Assembly (NCBI RefSeq): GCF_900452865.1
Contig: NZ_UGOZ01000001.1
Location: 1,178,001-1,242,000 of the forward strand
Reading direction: 5' to 3'
Length of the DNA stretch: 64,000 nt
Source of the DNA: Legionella taurinensis
GTDB lineage: Bacteria > Pseudomonadota > Gammaproteobacteria > Legionellales > Legionellaceae
The translations under genes were made by a program, and so were the position numbers. Under the pieces are notes generated by a model. That model did not search any database, had not been told where the DNA came from, and saw only the letters and a list, made by a program, of their open reading frames with translations. Every line of letters begins with the position of its first letter. Position 1 is the first letter of the stretch. Positions 8,346-16,894 of this stretch are shown here, piece after piece.

Positions 8346-9731
8346 ATGGTTGAGGTTCAAACGCGAAAAACAGCAGCAGTCGACCCCTTGAAGCGTCCCC
8401 CGCATTCGGTGGAGGCGGAGCAATCCATTATTGGCGGCGTCATGCTCGACAATCAGGTTTGGGACAAAATCAGCACCAAACTCTGCGAAGCGGATTTTTA
8501 TCGTACCGAGCATCGGGTGTTATTCCGTACCATCGTCGAATTGTCCAAGCGGGAACAACCCTTTGATGTCGTGACGCTGCTTGATATGCTTAAATCCAAT
8601 AACGATTTGGATGATGCCGGCGGCGAAACCTACCTGTTTGAGTTGGCGAATAACACGCCAAGCGTGGCCAATATTTCGGCCTACGCCGACATCGTTCGCG
8701 AGAAGTCTGTCCAGCGTCAGTTGATTGCCATTGCGGGTGAAATTGCCGACGCGGCTTACAACCCTTCAGGGCGGGAAGTACCGGAATTACTGGATTTGGC
8801 AGAGACCCGCGTTTTCGCAATTGCCGAGCAAACCGGCGGCGACGGCGGGCCTGAGAGCATTAAATCCATTCTGGTGAAGGCTGTGGAAAAAATTGATGCC
8901 CTTTACCACAATGGCGATGCCATCACCGGCTTGGCAACCGGTTTAAGCGATTTGGATGCCATGACTTCGGGATTACAACCTTCAGATCTCATCATCGTCG
9001 CCGGCCGTCCATCCATGGGTAAAACCACCCTGGTCATGAACATGGCTGAGCATGCCGCCATACGCGGCGGCAAACCGGTGCTGGTGTTTTCAATGGAGAT
9101 GCCTTCGGATTCGCTGGCCATGCGGATGATGTCCTCGCTGGGAAGGATTGATCAGCACCGCATCCGTACGGGTAAACTCGATGACGACGATTGGCCGCGG
9201 GTGACGTCCGCGGTGCATATGTTATCGGAAGCGCCGCTGTTCATCGACGATACCCCGGCGTTAAGCCCCTCGGAAATGCGGGCGCGGGCGAGGCGACTGG
9301 CCAAAGAGCATGGTCAACTGGGATTAATCGTAGTCGACTACCTGCAATTGATGAAAGTACCGGGTTTTAAGGCCGATAACCGCACGGCTGAGATTTCTGA
9401 AATTTCACGAAGCCTTAAGGCGCTTGCCAAGGAGTTGCAGGTGCCGGTGGTCGCACTCTCGCAGCTTAACCGAAGCCTTGAGCAGCGCAGTGATCGCCGT
9501 CCGGTGATGTCGGATTTGCGTGAATCAGGCGCGATTGAGCAGGATGCGGATTTGATTTGCTTCATTTATCGGGATGAAGTATATAACGAGGACAGTCCGG
9601 ATAAAGGGGTGGCTGAGATTATTATTGCCAAACAGCGTAATGGTCCGATCGGCAAAGTGCGTGTCGCTTTCCTCGGAAAATACACGCGCTTTGAAGATTT
9701 GGCGTTTAACGGTTATCAAGGGGTAGATTAA
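8346..9731 (+). CDS. dnaB: Replicative DNA helicase DnaB
   Basis: A 461-residue protein of the usual DnaB length. The N-terminal domain shows the PPHSVEAEQSIIGG signature at 18-31 (the helicase N-domain that contacts DnaG primase). The RecA-like motor has Walker A GRPSMGKT at 220-227, the VFSMEM block, Walker B VVDYLQLM, and the downstream ALSQLNRSLEQR and RESGAIEQDAD motifs that bind DNA and neighbouring subunits. DnaB forms the hexameric ring that unwinds DNA at the replication fork on the lagging strand. The stop is immediately followed by the alr start (GTG at 9732), so the two are co-transcribed, an arrangement seen in other gammaproteobacteria. No intein or insertion is visible. Confidence 0.97.
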   Translation: MVEVQTRKTAAVDPLKRPPHSVEAEQSIIGGVMLDNQVWDKISTKLCEADFYRTEHRVLFRTIVELSKREQPFDVVTLLDMLKSNNDLDDAGGETYLFELANNTPSVANISAYADIVREKSVQRQLIAIAGEIADAAYNPSGREVPELLDLAETRVFAIAEQTGGDGGPESIKSILVKAVEKIDALYHNGDAITGLATGLSDLDAMTSGLQPSDLIIVAGRPSMGKTTLVMNMAEHAAIRGGKPVLVFSMEMPSDSLAMRMMSSLGRIDQHRIRTGKLDDDDWPRVTSAVHMLSEAPLFIDDTPALSPSEMRARARRLAKEHGQLGLIVVDYLQLMKVPGFKADNRTAEISEISRSLKALAKELQVPVVALSQLNRSLEQRSDRRPVMSDLRESGAIEQDADLICFIYRDEVYNEDSPDKGVAEIIIAKQRNGPIGKVRVAFLGKYTRFEDLAFNGYQGVD

Positions 9732-10823
9732 GTGACTAGGCCCACTCGCGTCCAGATTGATTCGCTGGCGCTTCTTCATAATGTGCAATGCGTGAAACGG
9801 TTTGCGCCGGGCAGGAAAGTGATTGCCATGGTCAAAGCCAATGCCTATGGCTGCGGTTTGTCGGAAGTCGTCCCCGCGCTGGAAGGCCAGGTGGATGCGT
9901 TTGGTGTGGCTTGTCTTGAAGAAGCGCTCGCCATTCGAAGCCTCGGGGCGCGCAGTGACTGCGTGCTGTTTCAGGGCATTTTTACCCCGGATGAACTTGC
10001 GGTGGTGTGTGAGCAGTCGTTTCAATGCGTGATCCATCAACCCTATCAATTGCAGTGGTTGGTGGCCAACCCCTTGCCAAAACCCATCAAAGTCTGGGTT
10101 AAAATCAATACCGGCATGCATCGCCTGGGTTTTGCACCCGAAGAATGCTACGAGGTGCTTCAGGCCCTACTGGCCTGCCCCTGGGTTGATGACGACATTG
10201 GTTTAATGACGCATCTTGCCAGCGCCGATGAACCGGATAATCCCAGTAATCAAAGCCAGATGCAGATTTACCGGGATTTGGCATTACCCTCCAGGCGGTT
10301 AATCCAAAGCATCAGCAATTCCGCTGCGATCATGGCCTTGCCGGATACGCATGCCGACGTGGTGCGCCCTGGGATTATGCTGTATGGCGTCTCACCGTTT
10401 ATCAATCAAACAGGGCAGCAGCTTGGCCTGGCGCCGGTGATGCGTTTTGTTTCCGCCATCAGTGCAATCCATCAGTTTCCCGCCGGGGCACGCATTGGCT
10501 ATGGCGGAAGCTGGCAAACCAGCCGGCCCTCGCTCATCGGCATTGTGGCGGCAGGTTACGGCGACGGCTACCCGCGGCATATTGCCCAAAATACGCCCGT
10601 CTGGGTGAATGGCGTCCACGCCCCGATTGTCGGGCGTGTTTCCATGGACATGCTCACCATTGATTTAAGCCATTGCCCGACGGTTAAAATCGGGGATCCC
10701 GTCGAGCTCTGGGGACAGTATATCCCTGTAGAAACCATCGCAATGTCAGCAGGAACAATCGCTTACGAATTACTCTGCCAGTTTTCGCCGCGTGTTCGCC
10801 AGGATAAAATTGTCAGCGCATAA
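9732..10823 (+). CDS. alr: Alanine racemase
   Basis: A 363-residue PLP enzyme interconverting L- and D-alanine for peptidoglycan. The PLP lysine is K35 in [13 protein letters not shown]. The second catalytic residue, Y257, lies in [20 protein letters not shown] and [14 protein letters not shown] match conserved barrel and C-terminal segments, and [16 protein letters not shown] is the typical PLP-phosphate-binding region. The start is a GTG directly abutting the dnaB stop, with no room for another start, so translation is probably coupled. The length matches the family. Confidence 0.96.
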   Translation: MTRPTRVQIDSLALLHNVQCVKRFAPGRKVIAMVKANAYGCGLSEVVPALEGQVDAFGVACLEEALAIRSLGARSDCVLFQGIFTPDELAVVCEQSFQCVIHQPYQLQWLVANPLPKPIKVWVKINTGMHRLGFAPEECYEVLQALLACPWVDDDIGLMTHLASADEPDNPSNQSQMQIYRDLALPSRRLIQSISNSAAIMALPDTHADVVRPGIMLYGVSPFINQTGQQLGLAPVMRFVSAISAIHQFPAGARIGYGGSWQTSRPSLIGIVAAGYGDGYPRHIAQNTPVWVNGVHAPIVGRVSMDMLTIDLSHCPTVKIGDPVELWGQYIPVETIAMSAGTIAYELLCQFSPRVRQDKIVSA

Positions 10824-10894
10824 ATTATGGATAATATCTAACCGGGATGGTAGAATGACAACCGATTTAGTAACTGATTAAACAGGTAACTCAC

Positions 10895-11344
10895 ATGAAA
10901 AAATTAATTTTAGCCTCAGTTTCAGCGTCATTGCTGTTGAGCGGATGTGCGCAGGTTAATAATGAAGGAATTGGTACGGTAACCGGCGGCGTGGTCGGCG
11001 GCCTCATCGGCAGCCAGTTCGGCGGTGGTTCCGGTAAAGTGGCGGCAGCCGCGGGCGGTGCCCTGTTAGGCGCCTACCTGGGCGGCAATATCGGTCGTAC
11101 CATGGACCGCCTGGACCGTCTGGAAATGCAACGCGCACTGGAAACCGCACCAACCGGTAAAGCAGTGGTCTGGCAAAACCCCGATTCCGGTAACCGTTAC
11201 ACGGTAAGGCCTACCCGTACCTATTACAGCAATTCTCAACCTTGCCGCGAATACACCACCCGCGCCATCATTGGCGGCAAAACCCAGGAAATCTACGGCA
11301 AAGCCTGTCGACAAGCCGATGGCTCCTGGAAAGTGGTGAGCTAA
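10895..11344 (+). CDS. Glycine-zipper outer-membrane lipoprotein, 17-kDa antigen family
   Basis: A 149-residue lipoprotein. The signal peptide ends in the lipobox LLSGC with lipid-acceptor Cys18. A glycine-zipper follows (residues about 28-70, GGVVGGLIGSQFGGGSG and AAAAGGALLGAYLGG), the small-residue pattern of the rickettsial 17-kDa antigen and related envelope proteins. The C-terminal half has the family hallmarks AVVWQNPDSGNRYTVRPTRTY and PCREYTTRAIIGG with two cysteines (CREY and KACR). Such proteins anchor in the outer membrane and appear to help envelope stability; the exact role is unclear. The start is preceded by CAGGTAAC. The gene looks monocistronic, with a hairpin after it. Confidence 0.92.
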   Translation: MKKLILASVSASLLLSGCAQVNNEGIGTVTGGVVGGLIGSQFGGGSGKVAAAAGGALLGAYLGGNIGRTMDRLDRLEMQRALETAPTGKAVVWQNPDSGNRYTVRPTRTYYSNSQPCREYTTRAIIGGKTQEIYGKACRQADGSWKVVS

Positions 11345-11369
11345 TCAGCGTTTCCTGCTTAAATCACTG

Positions 11370-11404
11370 GCACAAATACCCCGTCTTGGGCGGTGTATTT
11401 GTGC
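11370..11404 (+). terminator. Hairpin after the lipoprotein gene
   Basis: The arms GCACAAATAC (11370-11379) and GTATTTGTGC (11395-11404) form a 10-bp stem with an inner CCC/GGG extension. The following bases are TATATTTATAC rather than a pure T-run, so termination is plausible but not certain. Confidence 0.5.
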
Positions 11405-11454
11405 TATATTTATACAATCTGGCGTATTGATATTCCACTAAGCAGGAGTGTGTC

Positions 11455-11886
11455 ATGGCTGATCTCATTTCTTCTATTTTGCCCCAACCACGCCGTCCCA
11501 TTGCTTTTGTTGAACCTCAGATCACGGTTTGTGATTGCGTTTCGCTGATGACAGAGAAAGACATCGGTGCACTGGTTGTTCGTGACAATGACAGGCTACT
11601 GGGTATTGTCAGCGAGCGCGACATTGTACGCTCCTGCCTGAATAAAAACCTATTGCCTGATCAGGTGACGGCAGCCGATATTGTCTATAAAGACGTGAGT
11701 GTTCTGGCAGTCAATGACACGGTCGAAAAAGCCATGGAAATCATTACTCAAACCAAACGGCGCCATGTCCTGGTCAAGGATAAAGACGAACTCATTGCCA
11801 TTTTGTCCATCGGCGATGTGCTGTTTCATCTTCTCGAAGGGAAAAGCCGAGTCATTGAGCATCTCGAAAATTACATTCACATGTAA
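11455..11886 (+). CDS. CBS-pair domain protein
   Basis: A 143-residue protein made almost entirely of a Bateman module, i.e. two CBS motifs. The first covers about residues 15-65 (ALVVRDNDRLLGIVSERDIVRSCL) and the second about 78-135 (RRHVLVKDKDELIAILSIGDVL). Stand-alone CBS pairs bind adenosine nucleotides such as AMP, ATP or SAM and act as sensors for partner proteins. No catalytic domain is attached. AGGAG at 11443-11447 is a clear ribosome-binding site. Neighbours give no hint of the partner. Confidence 0.92.
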   Translation: MADLISSILPQPRRPIAFVEPQITVCDCVSLMTEKDIGALVVRDNDRLLGIVSERDIVRSCLNKNLLPDQVTAADIVYKDVSVLAVNDTVEKAMEIITQTKRRHVLVKDKDELIAILSIGDVLFHLLEGKSRVIEHLENYIHM

Positions 11887-11986
11887 GCTGTCCCAATTAG
11901 GGTGGAGTGAAGGCAGTCATTCTTGCGGATGTACATTGAGACAGTAGACGGGTTATAGTGTGAAATAAAAAGAATAAAGGCTTATC

Positions 11987-13186
11987 ATGCGGGTTTTTAA
12001 ACTGCTCTTTGCGTTTGTCCTTGGCTGTTGGGTTCTATCAACCTGGAGTAATCCCGCGCCTATCCGTTGGTATAAACAGAACGATCAGCAGATTGTATTA
12101 AAAGTTGATCTCTTTTTATCCACTACCTGCCCCCATTGCCGCAAGGCCGATGAATTCTTCAATACTTTGGTTAAAGAAAAAACATGGCTTGAAATCCAGC
12201 GGCATTACATCAATGAAGATAAAGCCGCCCTCGATGCCTTCAGCCAGTTTTTAAAACAGGGGGCAAAGGGCGTTGATGATTATGCCGTACCGGCGATTTT
12301 TTTCTGCGACTCCCGCTGGACGGGCTTTGATGAAGCCAAAACCACTGGAAAAAAAATAATCGAAGCGCTTACTTATTGCCGTCAGCAAATCGAAAAAGAA
12401 GGTGAATTGACTCCGGCCACAGTCAAAAGCCTGCAACAGTGGGCAACGGCCAGCTGGTATGAAAATAACATTGTCAATCCGCCTTCTGCCGGTTCATTTA
12501 TACCCATGATGGCTTTCATTGATGCGATAAGCCCCTGTAGTATCTTTGGCCTGTTTGCCTTAATCTCCTTTTTATTCCTGCAGAAAACCCCCGAACGCCA
12601 ATGGGCGTTGGGCGTTTTTTACCTGGCATTGACGACGTTAACGCATTATTTCCAGCAGGCGAATACGGCGCTGTATTATAAGATTCTTCCTTTCTTAATG
12701 ATCCCGGCGGCAATTGTCGGTGTTCTTTTACTCCTGTATGTGGTTGAGAAGCGCCTGCACCCCTCGGCGAGGACTCTTTTCAAAGGCATGGGCGTTTTCT
12801 TTGGTTTAGCCTTGGTGGCCGGTGTTCTTATTCAGTCCTATCAACAAAATTGCGCACCCAATTTCGCGTTAATTTTTCAGCAGTGGCTGATTGTGCAACC
12901 CTTGTCTTCCGGGCAACGCATGGTTTACGTCCTGATCTACCACCTGGTTTATTTTTTCTCGTTGTCCCTGCTGGTTTTATTGATTATGGGCGTGCTCAAG
13001 CAGAAATGGGCCGATAAGCACCAGGCTTATCTGCGCGATGTCGCGTTCATTATTCTGGCTTTTGTCGGTGCCATTTTATTGGCTTACCCCTCTTTACTGG
13101 CTAAGCTGTTGCCTTCATTCATTGTGATCATCATCGCCTTTGTGGGGGCCTGGATAATCAAAAAGTTAAAAATGGATTACTATTAA
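11987..13186 (+). CDS. Membrane protein with periplasmic thioredoxin domain and DsbD-like transmembrane part
   Basis: A 399-residue protein. An N-terminal hydrophobic signal segment (residues 4-20) is followed by a thioredoxin-fold domain with a CPHC active site at 48-51 and a likely cis-proline in AVPAIFF. From about residue 165 the protein is strongly hydrophobic with six or more predicted helices. The first carries DAISPCSIFGLFAL, a Pro-Cys pair in a helix resembling the DsbD/CcdA cysteine. This suggests transfer of reducing or oxidising equivalents across the inner membrane to a fused thioredoxin domain. Only one such cysteine is obvious in the first helix, so the electron path is not certain. 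It may support periplasmic disulfide chemistry. Upstream neighbours do not define a pathway. Confidence 0.75.
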   Translation: MRVFKLLFAFVLGCWVLSTWSNPAPIRWYKQNDQQIVLKVDLFLSTTCPHCRKADEFFNTLVKEKTWLEIQRHYINEDKAALDAFSQFLKQGAKGVDDYAVPAIFFCDSRWTGFDEAKTTGKKIIEALTYCRQQIEKEGELTPATVKSLQQWATASWYENNIVNPPSAGSFIPMMAFIDAISPCSIFGLFALISFLFLQKTPERQWALGVFYLALTTLTHYFQQANTALYYKILPFLMIPAAIVGVLLLLYVVEKRLHPSARTLFKGMGVFFGLALVAGVLIQSYQQNCAPNFALIFQQWLIVQPLSSGQRMVYVLIYHLVYFFSLSLLVLLIMGVLKQKWADKHQAYLRDVAFIILAFVGAILLAYPSLLAKLLPSFIVIIIAFVGAWIIKKLKMDYY

Positions 13187-13222
13187 CATGTCAGGGCTAG
13201 TCAGTTAAGGAAAGGAGAAACG

Positions 13223-13489
13223 ATGTCGCGTCAGCCGGATGATCCGCCTTTTTTTCCCATTGCCTGTGAAGTGGAACAGGGTAAAACCTATGACTGGTGC
13301 AGTTGCGGCAAAAGCAAAACCCAGCCTTTTTGCGATGTTCACCCTTGCGAAAAGGCGGTGAAGTACCGGGCGCTGGTGACTGAGACGGTTTGTTTTTGTC
13401 AATGCAAGCAGACACAGGATCCGCCTTTTTGTGACGGTTCCCACGCGCCATTGTTGATTGAATACATGAAAAATCGCAACAAAAAATAG
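13223..13489 (+). CDS. Tandem CDGSH-type iron-sulfur protein, first motif degenerate
   Basis: An 88-residue protein with two CDGSH zinc-finger-like iron-sulfur motifs, as in the CISD3 (MiNT) branch. The second motif, CQCKQTQDPPFCDGSH, is canonical and should bind a 2Fe-2S cluster through three Cys and one His. The first, CSCGKSKTQPFCDVHP, has the three cysteines and a histidine but is one residue shorter between the last Cys and the His, so its cluster binding is doubtful. Family members transfer electrons or iron-sulfur clusters. A good GGAGA ribosome-binding site precedes the ATG. It sits 36 bp downstream of the membrane thioredoxin gene and just ahead of the GGDEF gene, and may be co-transcribed with them. 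Confidence 0.9.
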   Translation: MSRQPDDPPFFPIACEVEQGKTYDWCSCGKSKTQPFCDVHPCEKAVKYRALVTETVCFCQCKQTQDPPFCDGSHAPLLIEYMKNRNKK

Positions 13490-13510
13490 CTGTCTTTTTA
13501 AGGAAGGTTG

Positions 13511-14827
13511 ATGATTGATCCGCAGCTGAAGCAAAAAATTATTAACACCATCAGCAAATACGAGCAACGATGCAATACCCTGCAGGATGAAATTAATCAT
13601 CTGCGTCAAATCATCAGCCTGTTATTAACCCTGCCGCTGGGAATCGCTGCCGACAGCGTGGCAACGCTTAAAGAAGACGTCGCTACCCATAAAGATTCGG
13701 AAACCATTCTCACTCAGGTTGAGCGTTTAATTGCCACTCTGGCGTCCTCGAAACCCGATAACCTGCCGCCCAATCAATCCTCAGTCGGGGCAATCAGTGA
13801 GACGGTCAATCAAAGCCTCAAACAATTATTAAGCCATTTAGCGATTCCCCATGAACTTCATGACAAGGTTGAGCATGTCAAAACCCTGTTAAGGAGTGAA
13901 ATTACCCGCGAATTGTTGCCCAGTGTAATAGATAATTTTACCAAACTGGTGATTGACGCCTTCAGCATTGAGCAGAGCCAGTTAAAAAATTATCTACAGG
14001 ATTTAACCACTCAACTGCACGATTTTGACAGCTATTTAAAATTCGCCAATGAAAACAGCCAGCAGGCAAAGCACCATTCCCAGCAGTTGGAAAGCGGCAT
14101 TGCCACGAACATCAATCAGATCCAACGCCATGTGGACAAGGCTAAAACCATTGAAGAATTATCCGGAAAAATCAGCGAGAATTTAGCCACTATTGAACAG
14201 CGGATCAAAGAATTTAAAGACAGTGAACAGCAGCGTGTGAAAGCCTACGAAGCCGAGGTGCAGAAATTACAGCAGAAACTGACTGAGTCCGAGAGAACTG
14301 CTGAGGAAATCAAGCATAAATTAACCTCGCAACAGGTGATCATTAATCAGGACAGCTTAACCGGCCTGCCCAACAGGGCCTCATACGATGAACACATTCA
14401 CGAAGCCTATAACCGCTGGCAACGCGGCTATGGCGAATTGTCTTTGGCCATTGCGGACATCGATCATTTTAAAAAAATCAATGACAATTACGGGCATCTG
14501 GCGGGGGACAAAGTGTTGAAAAAAGTCGCCGCCCTGTTTAAAAATTCAATCCGTTCGGTGGATTTTATTGCCCGTTACGGTGGTGAAGAGTTCATCTTTA
14601 TTTTTGAACGGACCAGTGAGAAAGAAGCAAAACGTATTCTTGAGTCCCTGCGTTCAGCCGTGGAGACCTGCGAGTTTTGTTACCGGGACACGCGTGTCGA
14701 TGTCACGGTTTCCTTCGGTTTGACCACATTTAAACCGGATGAGGACATTGAAACCCTGTTTATGCGTGCGGATGCCGCCATGTATCAGGCCAAACGAGCC
14801 GGGCGCAACCGCGTAGAAGTACTCTAG
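13511..14827 (+). CDS. GGDEF-domain diguanylate cyclase with N-terminal coiled coil
   Basis: A predicted c-di-GMP synthase of 438 residues. The first 270 residues are helical and heptad-rich, with long Gln/Glu/Lys coiled-coil segments and no membrane span, so the enzyme is probably cytoplasmic and dimeric. The C-terminal GGDEF domain begins near DSLTGLPNRASYDEH, contains DIDHFKKINDNYGH, and has the active-site signature GGEEF at 357-361. An RxxD motif (RSVD) lies five residues before it, forming the inhibitory product-binding I-site, so feedback inhibition is expected. I chose ATG 13511 over TTG 13508 because AGGAAGG at 13501-13507 would touch the TTG. It may regulate surface polysaccharide, but nothing here links them directly. 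Confidence 0.93.
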   Translation: MIDPQLKQKIINTISKYEQRCNTLQDEINHLRQIISLLLTLPLGIAADSVATLKEDVATHKDSETILTQVERLIATLASSKPDNLPPNQSSVGAISETVNQSLKQLLSHLAIPHELHDKVEHVKTLLRSEITRELLPSVIDNFTKLVIDAFSIEQSQLKNYLQDLTTQLHDFDSYLKFANENSQQAKHHSQQLESGIATNINQIQRHVDKAKTIEELSGKISENLATIEQRIKEFKDSEQQRVKAYEAEVQKLQQKLTESERTAEEIKHKLTSQQVIINQDSLTGLPNRASYDEHIHEAYNRWQRGYGELSLAIADIDHFKKINDNYGHLAGDKVLKKVAALFKNSIRSVDFIARYGGEEFIFIFERTSEKEAKRILESLRSAVETCEFCYRDTRVDVTVSFGLTTFKPDEDIETLFMRADAAMYQAKRAGRNRVEVL

Positions 14828-14887
14828 GACTTGATCTCAACCGAGTGATTTGGGATCATCCTTCCATCCTGATTTTTTGGTGCGGGC

Positions 14888-15871
14888 ATGAGTAAATTTA
14901 AAGAGATACCTGTCGTGGTTGAAAGCGGCCAGAAATACAAGACGGCAGAAGGCATTGTTGCAATTAAGGATGGCATCAAGTCCGTGGACAGCCACGCCGA
15001 GCGTTTGCCTAAACCCAAGTGGCTGCGTATCGTCAATCACACCACGCCCGCCTACCAGCAGGTAAAAGAACAGGTAGTGAAACACCGCCTGGCGACAGTC
15101 TGTGAGGAAGCCAAATGCCCTAATATCGCGGAATGCTGGTCCCATGGGACCGCGACCATTATGCTGATGGGTGCGGTGTGCACGCGCGCCTGCCGCTTTT
15201 GTTCGGTGGACACCGGCAATCCCCATGGCTGGCTGGATAAAGACGAGCCTGCCAATACAGCCAACACGGTAGCGCTCATGAACCTCGATTACGTGGTGTT
15301 AACCTCCGTCAATCGTGATGATTTGCCCGATGGGGGCGCTCAACATTACGCCGATACCATTCGCGCCATTAAAGCCCGCTGCCCGACAACGAAAGTGGAA
15401 GCCTTAACACCTGATTTTCAGGGGATTGAAGCCGATGTCGCGGTTTTACTGGACAGCGGGGTGGATGTGTTTGCCCAGAATGTCGAAACGGTCGAGCGCT
15501 TGACCCACCCGGTACGGGATAACCGCGCCGGCTACTGGCAGACCCTGAATGTCCTGGCTTTTGCCAAGCGTTACCGCCCCGATGTGTTGACCAAGACCAG
15601 TTTAATGCTCGGCCTTGGCGAAACTGACGAAGAAATCATTGCGACCATGGATGATTTACGCCGGCAACAGGTCGATATTCTGACTTTGGGACAATACCTG
15701 CAGCCGACAAAAAACCATTTACCGGTGGCGCGTTATGTCACGCCTGAACAGTTCATTGCGTTTCGTGAAATAGGGCTGTCCAAAGGCTTTTTTGAAGTGG
15801 CTTCAGGCCCCATGGTACGATCAAGTTATCGTGCCGATCGGGTATTTAAGCGGGATAATCTGGGGCTTTAG
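14888..15871 (+). CDS. lipA: Lipoyl synthase
   Basis: A 327-residue radical-SAM enzyme that inserts two sulfur atoms into protein-bound octanoyl groups. It shows both iron-sulfur clusters: the auxiliary cluster cysteines C72, C77 and C83 in [13 protein letters not shown], and the radical-SAM cysteines C98, C102 and C105 in CTRACRFC. The C-terminal [11 protein letters not shown] supplies the conserved serine ligand of the auxiliary cluster. Length and motif order are standard. lipB is not next to it, which is common in some gammaproteobacteria. The ATG start is preceded by TTTGGTGCGGGC, a weak ribosome-binding site. Confidence 0.97.
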   Translation: MSKFKEIPVVVESGQKYKTAEGIVAIKDGIKSVDSHAERLPKPKWLRIVNHTTPAYQQVKEQVVKHRLATVCEEAKCPNIAECWSHGTATIMLMGAVCTRACRFCSVDTGNPHGWLDKDEPANTANTVALMNLDYVVLTSVNRDDLPDGGAQHYADTIRAIKARCPTTKVEALTPDFQGIEADVAVLLDSGVDVFAQNVETVERLTHPVRDNRAGYWQTLNVLAFAKRYRPDVLTKTSLMLGLGETDEEIIATMDDLRRQQVDILTLGQYLQPTKNHLPVARYVTPEQFIAFREIGLSKGFFEVASGPMVRSSYRADRVFKRDNLGL

Positions 15872-15894
15872 GAATTCATTTTAAGGATAAAAAC

Positions 15895-16659
15895 ATGTTC
15901 ACACGCGCCATCGTTCGCCAGCCGGCCAAAAGCCTCGTGCATGGACTCACTTCCGCTAACCTGGGTCACCCGGATTACGAGTTGGCGCTTGCACAACATC
16001 AACATTACGTGGAGATGTTGCGTGCCTGTGACCTTGAGGTGACGGTCTTGCCCCCGGCGGACGAATTTCCGGATTCCTGTTTCATTGAAGATCCCGCGCT
16101 GCTCACTAACCATGGCGCCATTTTAACCCGTCCGGGTGCGTTGTCGCGTATAGGCGAGGTGGTATTGAATCGCGAGGCGATTGCCGCGTTTTACGGAGAG
16201 AATATCAAGGAAATCACTGCGCCAGGGACTCTAGATGCGGGGGATGTGCTGCGTGTGGACAACCATTTTTATATCGGTTTGTCTAAAAGAACCAATCAGG
16301 AAGGGGCCAAGCAGCTTATCCACATCCTGACGCATTACGAATACACCGCTTCCGTGGTCCCTCTGAAGGAGGCGCTTCACTTGAAAACAGGCATCAGTTA
16401 CCTGGATAAGGGCAATTTACTGGTGAGCGGCGAGTTTATTAATCACCCGGAATTCAGACTGTTGCAGCAGCATGTCATTGATGAAGAGGAAAGCTATGCA
16501 GCCAATTGCCTTTTAATCAATGACATTGTCCTCATGCCCGCTGGCTTTCCAAAAACCAGACACCTCATCAGCAGCCTTGGCTACGACATCATTGAAGTCG
16601 ATGTCAGCGAATTCCGCAAACTGGATGGCGGCTTAAGCTGTTTGTCGCTGCGGTTTTGA
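15895..16659 (+). CDS. ddaH: Dimethylarginine dimethylaminohydrolase
   Basis: A 254-residue member of the guanidino-group-modifying superfamily. It matches bacterial DDAH: catalytic Cys249 (GGLSCLSLRF at the extreme C-terminus), His162 (ALHLKTGIS), and substrate-binding DSCFIEDPALL (60-70), the same length and numbering as the Pseudomonas aeruginosa enzyme (C249, H162). That enzyme has Glu at 114; here 114 is Asp within GTLDAGDVL. The reaction hydrolyses asymmetric methylarginines to citrulline and methylamine. A related activity such as arginine deiminase cannot be excluded, but the short length argues against it. AAGGATAAAAAC precedes the ATG. It follows lipA closely and may share its transcript. 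In a host-associated organism it could act on host methylarginines (inference). Confidence 0.88.
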   Translation: MFTRAIVRQPAKSLVHGLTSANLGHPDYELALAQHQHYVEMLRACDLEVTVLPPADEFPDSCFIEDPALLTNHGAILTRPGALSRIGEVVLNREAIAAFYGENIKEITAPGTLDAGDVLRVDNHFYIGLSKRTNQEGAKQLIHILTHYEYTASVVPLKEALHLKTGISYLDKGNLLVSGEFINHPEFRLLQQHVIDEEESYAANCLLINDIVLMPAGFPKTRHLISSLGYDIIEVDVSEFRKLDGGLSCLSLRF

Positions 16660-16707
16660 ATGGCCTACTACTATAAACAACGGACGGATATAAGTGGGCA
16701 TTACCAG

Positions 16708-16726
16708 TCATAATTTAAAATTATGA
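16708..16726. promoter_or_regulatory. Perfect palindrome upstream of the cas operon, possible operator
   Basis: TCATAATTT-A-AAATTATGA is a perfect 9-bp inverted repeat around a single base, in the AT-rich gap between ddaH and cas1. A TATACT box (16776-16781) follows about 50 bp downstream and could be the -10 of the cas promoter, though no good -35 is placed. The palindrome could bind a dimeric regulator. No regulator is known from the sequence. Confidence 0.4.
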
Positions 16727-16894
16727 TTAAAATGTGGTCTTAATTGTGGGTATCACCACATGTTAAATTCTAGATTATACTATTCTGGTATAGCTTAACC
16801 GGTATTAACGGGCGTGAGGCAGCAGGTAGTCGCCTCATTGTTTAACTATCGATTTCTGATCAGAGAAGTCGGGCTGTATAAAATTTGGATAGTA

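Noticed and set aside
9525-10121. 198-codon ORF on the minus strand across the end of dnaB and start of alr
   Set aside because: Fully antisense to two well-supported conserved genes, with no recognisable domain or ribosome-binding site.
16814-16894. GTG 16814 as the start of cas1
   Set aside because: The extra 27 residues are not found in type I-F Cas1 proteins, and ATG 16895 gives the family N-terminus.
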